A DNA stretch of 5,691 bases, taken from Candidatus Krumholzibacteriia bacterium. GTDB taxonomy: Bacteria > Krumholzibacteriota > Krumholzibacteriia > LZORAL124-64-63. A program made the translations under genes and the position numbers. This document shows, piece after piece, positions 4,364 through 5,691 of the stretch. Numbering within the stretch: position 1 is the stretch's first letter; every line of letters starts with the position of its first letter. The stretch spans positions 1 to 5,691 of the forward strand of contig JAQULN010000213.1 in NCBI GenBank assembly GCA_028718575.1. Reading direction: 5' to 3'. The notes below the pieces were generated by a model, which was not told where the DNA came from, did no database searches, and saw only the letters and a program-made list of their open reading frames with translations.

Positions 4364-5691
4364 TGCCGGCGCCTCGCGGCATCAGCGCGCGGCTGACTCT
4401 CGTCAAGGTAGGTTGCCTACTCGTCGGCGCGTTGCTATCAGCGCGCCTGATCCAGGTGCAGGTGTTCCAGCACGCGCAGCACCGCGAGGCCGCCAAGCGG
4501 CAATGGCTGCAAGCGCGGACGCTCGCGCCCCGGCGCGGCGATCTCTTCGATCGCGCCGGCCGGCCGTTGGCGCTGACGGTCAGCTCGTTCCGCGTCGGCG
4601 TCGCTGGCACCCTGGTCAAAGAACGCGAAGATCTGATCGCTGCGGTTGCCGAGGTTCTTGAGCAGTCACCGGAGCAGATCGCGCGGCAGTTGCGCGCGTC
4701 GCCGCGAAGCCACGCGGTGCTGGCCCAACAGGCATTTCTCGATCAGGCACAGCAGCGTCGGCTGCTACGGTACGCCGCGGTGACCCTCGACGAGCAGATC
4801 GGCCGGGTCTATCCCCTCGACGGCGTCGGCGCCTCGTTGCTCGGCTTCTATCGCGAGGATCCCGACAGCGTCCAGCATCGTACCGGCCTCGAGTTGGGGC
4901 TGGATAATCTGCTCAAGGGCCAGCCCGGCCGCGCGATGCGGGTGCGATCGGGGCTGGCGGGACAGGACCACGGCGAGGTCGTCGTCGTGCCGGTTCGGCA
5001 CGGGGACCACGTCGTGTTGACCATCGACGCGGATTTGCAGGAGATCTGCGAGGCTCGTCTTGCCGACGCGGTGCGAGCCAGCGGTGCCGCCGGCGGTTCG
5101 GTACTGGTGCTCGATCCCGCCACGGGCGACGTCCTGGCGGCGGCGAGTTGGCCGCTGCTCGAGACGCGGGAACGGTCGGTGCGCGACGCCGCTTGCTGGA
5201 TCAACAGCAACCTGACGACTGCCTACGAACCAGGTTCGGTGTTCAAGATCTTCACGGCGGCGGCGTTGCTCACGAGCGGCGCCATCGACACGGCGACGAC
5301 GTTCGACTGCGCCGACAACAGCTTCGACGGCTTTACTATCCGCGAAGCGGAGGGTCACCGCTACGGCCGGCTGTCCTTCATGGCGGCGTTCGCCCAGTCC
5401 AGCAACGTTTGGTTCGCGCGGGCCGCAGCCAACCTGTCGCCGCGCGAACAGCACCGAGCCTTGCTCGACTTCGGCTTCGGCCGGGGCACCGGCGCGTCGT
5501 ATCCCGCCGAGAGCGACGGCATTCTCGCCGCGCCGGCCGACTGGTCCGCGCGGTCGCAGGCGACGCTGGCCATCGGTCAGGAGATCGCCGTTACGCCGCT
5601 GCAACTCGGCTTGGCGGCGGCGGCGGTCGCGAACGGCGGTACGCTCTATGCGCCGCGCCTCTACAGCGAAGTGCGGGCGGCCGATGGTTCG
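4363..5691 (+). CDS. ftsI: Peptidoglycan D,D-transpeptidase FtsI (PBP3, class B PBP), 5' part
   Basis: Four hundred and forty-three codons are visible and the frame runs off the window. FtsI crosslinks septal peptidoglycan with FtsW. A membrane anchor lies at about residues 10-30. The class B pedestal motif R-R-G-D-L-F-D-R-A-G is at 57-66, then R-V-Y-P (148-151) and G-L-E with L-L-K-G (175-186). The strand V-L-T-I-D-A-D-L-Q (218-226) and L-D-P-A-T-G-D-V-L-A (250-259) open the transpeptidase domain. The catalytic S-V-F-K motif is at 292-295, with Ser292 as nucleophile and Lys295 as base. S-S-N is at 346-348, 54 residues on, close to the 52 in E. coli PBP3. G-Q-E-I-A-V-T-P-L-Q (405-414) also fits. 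The third motif, KTG, would fall about 130 residues later, beyond the window. The ATG at 4363 overlaps the ftsL stop (TGATG) with GGAG (4354-4357) five bases ahead. SpoVD-like PBPs share these motifs, and FtsI is chosen for its place after ftsL. Confidence 0.93.
   Translation, partial: MPAPRGISARLTLVKVGCLLVGALLSARLIQVQVFQHAQHREAAKRQWLQARTLAPRRGDLFDRAGRPLALTVSSFRVGVAGTLVKEREDLIAAVAEVLEQSPEQIARQLRASPRSHAVLAQQAFLDQAQQRRLLRYAAVTLDEQIGRVYPLDGVGASLLGFYREDPDSVQHRTGLELGLDNLLKGQPGRAMRVRSGLAGQDHGEVVVVPVRHGDHVVLTIDADLQEICEARLADAVRASGAAGGSVLVLDPATGDVLAAASWPLLETRERSVRDAACWINSNLTTAYEPGSVFKIFTAAALLTSGAIDTATTFDCADNSFDGFTIREAEGHRYGRLSFMAAFAQSSNVWFARAAANLSPREQHRALLDFGFGRGTGASYPAESDGILAAPADWSARSQATLAIGQEIAVTPLQLGLAAAAVANGGTLYAPRLYSEVRAADGS

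Noticed and set aside
4765..5604. 279-codon open frame on the minus strand opposite ftsI
   Set aside because: It is a GC-rich shadow of the clearly real ftsI frame, with Arg/Gln/Ala-rich composition and no recognisable domain.

Overview
The window is high-GC bacterial DNA. It joins the end of a surface-polysaccharide type locus to the start of a division and cell wall (dcw) cluster. All supported genes lie on the + strand and are tightly packed, with stop/start overlaps of one to four bases at most junctions. FtsL, a class B PBP of the FtsI type and a Wzx-like flippase together suggest a walled bacterium, probably Gram-negative. The RsmH carries a C-x-C-x6-C-x-C segment near its C terminus that E. 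coli RsmH lacks. This argues against an enteric-like gammaproteobacterium and is compatible with an uncultured high-GC phylum. The phylum cannot be fixed from this sequence alone.

Region 1 (1-1730): the 3' end of a FemAB/GNAT-fold acyltransferase-like gene overlaps by four bases (GTGA) a complete gene for a multi-pass MOP-superfamily flippase. Together they look like the tail of an exopolysaccharide, O-antigen or lipid-linked glycan operon.

Region 2 (1731-2038): a gene-free spacer of about 308 bases whose base composition falls to about 30-40% G+C over two stretches. It contains an AT-rich UP-like tract and a sigma70-type promoter (TTGACA, 18 bp, TATGGT). A perfect 12-bp palindrome sits in the promoter spacer. 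Just downstream is a run of TGGGN boxes at 10-bp period, which matches the known operator of MraZ.

Region 3 (2039-5691): mraZ, an unexpected small STAS-domain gene, rsmH (mraW), ftsL, and ftsI (cut by the window end before its KTG motif). The likely logic is that MraZ represses its own promoter and so sets expression of the cluster. RsmH methylates 16S rRNA. FtsL and FtsI are divisome membrane proteins that activate and carry out septal peptidoglycan synthesis.

The most unusual points are the STAS gene inserted between mraZ and rsmH, a GC-rich hairpin with a Shine-Dalgarno-like loop directly after mraZ, a perfect 12-bp inverted repeat inside rsmH, and the palindrome inside the mraZ promoter. 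No RNA genes, insertion sequences, CRISPR arrays or clear intrinsic terminators were seen.
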